Shown piece after piece: positions 22,301 through 23,330 of a DNA stretch of 23,330 nt (its first letter is position 1; the number at the start of each line of letters is the position of its first letter). Below the pieces are notes generated by a model. That model saw nothing but the letters and a program-made list of their open reading frames with translations. It searched no databases and was not told where the DNA came from. Made by a program: the position numbers and the translations under genes. Location of the stretch: positions 1 to 23,330 of the IMG/VR virus record IMGVR_UViG_3300030117_004197; one strand, written 5' to 3'. Source of the DNA: a virus.

Positions 22301-23268
22301 AATCTTTGAATTTGATCATTAAGTGTTTTTAAGGACCTTTTTGTTTTTGCTAAATCTATTCTTTTCCCTTTTATATTTCTTAACGACTCTTGTATTTTAT
22401 CTCGTCGTTTACGTAACTTTTTTATAAGTTTATCTATACCTTCGTATCCAACTTTTTCCCCTGCTACAGAAATTTGTCTTAGGAATTCATTTCCGTATTC
22501 CCCTTTATTACCCATGTACAATGCTTCAATTTTTCTACTAGGTGTGTAATCTCCATCTTTCCAATTAGGAGTATTAAACTGTACATGCACAGGTATAATA
22601 CGCAGCTCTCTGAAATTATCTACATTAAATCTTTTCTTTAGCATATTTCTATATATACCAATTTGAGTATTCCATCCATCTATCTTAGCATCTGTAAATC
22701 CTTTTATTAATTGAGCCTTTTCTCCTGGTTTAGTGACATAATCACTATATGGGTTTATAAAATTTTTCCAATCATATATTGCAACGCTACCATCAGAATA
22801 TACTACTACCATGTCTATTGTACCTGCCTTATCTTCTTTAGGGTCGTATATTTGTACTTCTGTTAAAATTTTAGCAGTTCCCTTAGAATCTATTTCACTT
22901 TGTTTTTTATCTATAGTTTTTAATACATCTCTAATACCTGCTCTCATATTAACCCATGATGCATTTTTATATACATTGCCTCTATCAGGCATTAGTTCAA
23001 ATCCCGGTGTGTTATTCTTGATATTATCTAAGCTTCTTATTTTTTCATTATGGACATTATCTAATTGTACATGTTTAAAAGCTTTTCCCGATGCAAAGTT
23101 TTCTACTATATTTTGATATACGCCATGCAATACGGTTCCCTGGTTTCTTGTAAATAAACTTCTTTCCGTAGAGTTTATCTGTAAAGGGTCCTTTTTTAAT
23201 ATATCTCTTACAAACGAGAACAAACTCCAGAAAGATGCCAGCATCCTAAAAGCCGCAATAAGAAACAT
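19291..23268 (-). CDS. Giant multidomain phage protein with PD-(D/E)XK nuclease domain, 1325 aa
   Basis: Residues about 40-240 form a RecB/Cas4-type nuclease: GTVLH with H48, E137 (TEVQIYD), G149-T-I-D152, D166-W-K168, and Q202...Y206. A charged coiled coil follows (about 275-330, KLIKKLRKRRDKIQESL onward), then a long helical, charged middle. Two apolar stretches lie near residues 860-885 (LGFAIAPAIAARIVGG) and 1195-1215 (LGLMAAAVAMGVGVG). The mix of an enzyme domain with long helical regions and late hydrophobic segments suits polyvalent or ejected virion proteins of phages; this is inference. The first ~20 residues (MFLIAAFRMLASFWSLFSFV) are doubtful, see findings; M9 or a TTG at residue 16 are other starts. 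An in-frame TGA lies upstream, so no longer form is possible in this frame. Confidence 0.85.
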   Translation of the reverse strand: MFLIAAFRMLASFWSLFSFVRDILKKDPLQINSTERSLFTRNQGTVLHGVYQNIVENFASGKAFKHVQLDNVHNEKIRSLDNIKNNTPGFELMPDRGNVYKNASWVNMRAGIRDVLKTIDKKQSEIDSKGTAKILTEVQIYDPKEDKAGTIDMVVVYSDGSVAIYDWKNFINPYSDYVTKPGEKAQLIKGFTDAKIDGWNTQIGIYRNMLKKRFNVDNFRELRIIPVHVQFNTPNWKDGDYTPSRKIEALYMGNKGEYGNEFLRQISVAGEKVGYEGIDKLIKKLRKRRDKIQESLRNIKGKRIDLAKTKRSLKTLNDQIQRLIVDKDLLDVLREAGNNAAITSEHAGIMDESDPNFISPTVLRNALQDSKMFDVIVAESQDYINKLVKDLPPKEALSTKAAFNKAAQTVRNHGEVIKQALFNRAIALGEKYDENLKVKPKQLGSWSRLFTQMSQIDHPIFRTAYREINHSFNKTKAITDGIYEDIQKYTKAIEDAGISKEDAYKLMIKDTIKNGKVVSRGLVGKYSAKFLDELEKRKESGKPEDIKWIKDNFKIRENAHDQFIQNKKFIEEQEVINKEAYRTTDAAGKEIIEAKKEKAIDLAMKKWDEKNNVWKHDSAWLNENTFRYLEPKEPSKHFSKEYNALKANPEVFAFYEYYTQLNQKMRRDSGLDINRTFIANRREGVMDTVINRGFNMSELAESISSAFLVHSEEETHYVTDEHGKRISSIPVLFINPLRDSKNNIDPSLKSVDLGQSLYLLANSVYNHKHMSEIEANLLTLSDYLAELGHTTTDRAGNIIYEGGEQVTTDVTDAATTDLYETFLKYYLYGQKIQTEDKVGPGGISMIKTVKTLKSIYSAKVLGFAIAPAIAARIVGGINMWIETIDGFNYNKKQMRAAQKMLVTNNRAFNAFVNYFDPYQQGLTWKKANDLSMKSVSGMLDLNHLYLPLRAADENMDAIVTVAMAMNHGIDPETGNLERLEDLPPDTKSMWDSFQENLNDKEQILINNLTQDAYEDFRLRVKEVMGGIKGAMDEQNIVAIDTSLIGDAMMQFKSWMPKLAEERFMPIGYNRTLKALEEGRYIGFFKGSSSSRDIILSEVGFNAILKHNAKRGIDALLNLAMLRKWTTNPAERLRLIEKDKWSPADQARYEKRVESLDAEFEAWKKNLPEGDPARNVTRKQFLAMRQRSVRRTLAELRAILGLMAAAVAMGVGVGPDDEKWHRKSWASRKLHLILTRTTQELGFMLNPLDMASMLRGGIPLIGLFSDLAKVGTNGISEMGELLGIIRENPRDKSPFFYHTVKFVPGFNQLNRLVEFNDAGMLVPAVR

Positions 23269-23330
23269 TGAAGTTATAGAAAACCAAATTTTAGACTCTC
23301 TTCAAATTGACTTTAAAGATGCTTTTAATA
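23201..23330 (+). CDS. Possible start-less fragment of a plus-strand gene at the window end
   Basis: The plus frame is open from 23117 to the end of the window without an ATG. Its last part reads NISLTNENKLQKDASILKAA and continues RNIEVIENQILDSLQ to the end, which looks like genuine helical, charged protein. It lies antisense to the first ~20 residues of the giant minus-strand frame; both cannot easily be real. The frame may be chance, or a gene truncated by a misjoin. Confidence 0.3.
   Translation, partial: MSLTNENKLQKDASILKAAIRNIEVIENQILDSLQIDFKDAFN

Noticed and set aside
21421-23116. Plus-strand frames rich in phenylalanine and cysteine opposite the giant gene
   Set aside because: They are the typical antisense reading of a lysine- and glutamate-rich protein and have no start context or motifs.
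1-23330. Alternative genetic code (TAG or TGA read as an amino acid), as in some crAss-like phages
   Set aside because: Genes end cleanly at TAA, TAG (1724, 2247, 11226) and TGA (7828, 8370, 12932, 16111), and no conserved domain is interrupted by an in-frame TAG or TGA.
1-23330. CRISPR array, insertion sequence, integrase or att site
   Set aside because: No regularly spaced repeats with unique spacers, no transposase or integrase motifs, and no terminal inverted repeats with flanking target duplications were seen.

Overview
The window looks like the early/replication half of a tailed-phage genome (Caudoviricetes) infecting a member of the Bacteroidota. The viral origin follows from gene content: a T7-type family A DNA polymerase with proofreading domain, a DnaB-type helicase, a DnaG-like primase, a Sak4/RecA-like ATPase, a 5'-3' flap exonuclease, a DUF1064-type nuclease, rIIA/rIIB homologues, a MazG-like Nmad1 protein, and one very large multidomain protein on the opposite strand. 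The host guess rests on AT-rich DNA, starts that follow A-rich leaders with almost no Shine-Dalgarno sequences, and one good Bacteroidota-type promoter (TTG-N20-TATATTTG). The layout, with replication genes on one strand and a giant protein on the other, resembles crAss-like and some marine flavophage genomes, but I cannot assign a family. The code is standard: TAA, TAG and TGA all end genes.

Layout. 1-1140: tail of a possible upstream gene, two short genes (362-694, 842-1072), each downstream of a related promoter-like block, and two hairpins. 1141-1568: a gene-free, locally GC-richer stretch with six or more inverted repeats, the best candidate here for an undescribed structured RNA or origin-like element. 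1569-3803: seven small or unknown genes, several joined by the same AAATAAATA stop/start linker. 3804-3950: promoter, stem-loop and strong terminator in under 130 bp.

3951-11226: replication operon, with genes overlapping or nearly touching: small unknown, PolA, DnaA-domain-IV protein, zinc mini-protein, SF2 helicase, putative helicase loader, DnaB-like helicase, Sak4-like ATPase, HTH-like protein and probable SSB. 11227-11524: a second structured leader. 11525-17286: primase, DUF1064 nuclease, unknown, rIIA, rIIB. 17287-17397: third structured intergenic element, ending as a terminator. 17398-19284: 5'-3' exonuclease, conserved unknown, Nmad1/MazG-like. 19291-23268 (minus): 1325-residue protein with a PD-(D/E)XK nuclease domain near its N terminus, probably a virion or injected polyvalent protein, converging on the replication genes.

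Together the plus-strand genes form a nearly complete replisome: initiator-like DNA binding, loader, helicase, primase, polymerase, SSB, flap nuclease and recombination ATPase. No ligase, RNA polymerase or structural gene is recognised. The last ~120 bp are ambiguous: the putative N terminus of the minus-strand giant is antisense to a coding-like plus-strand frame.
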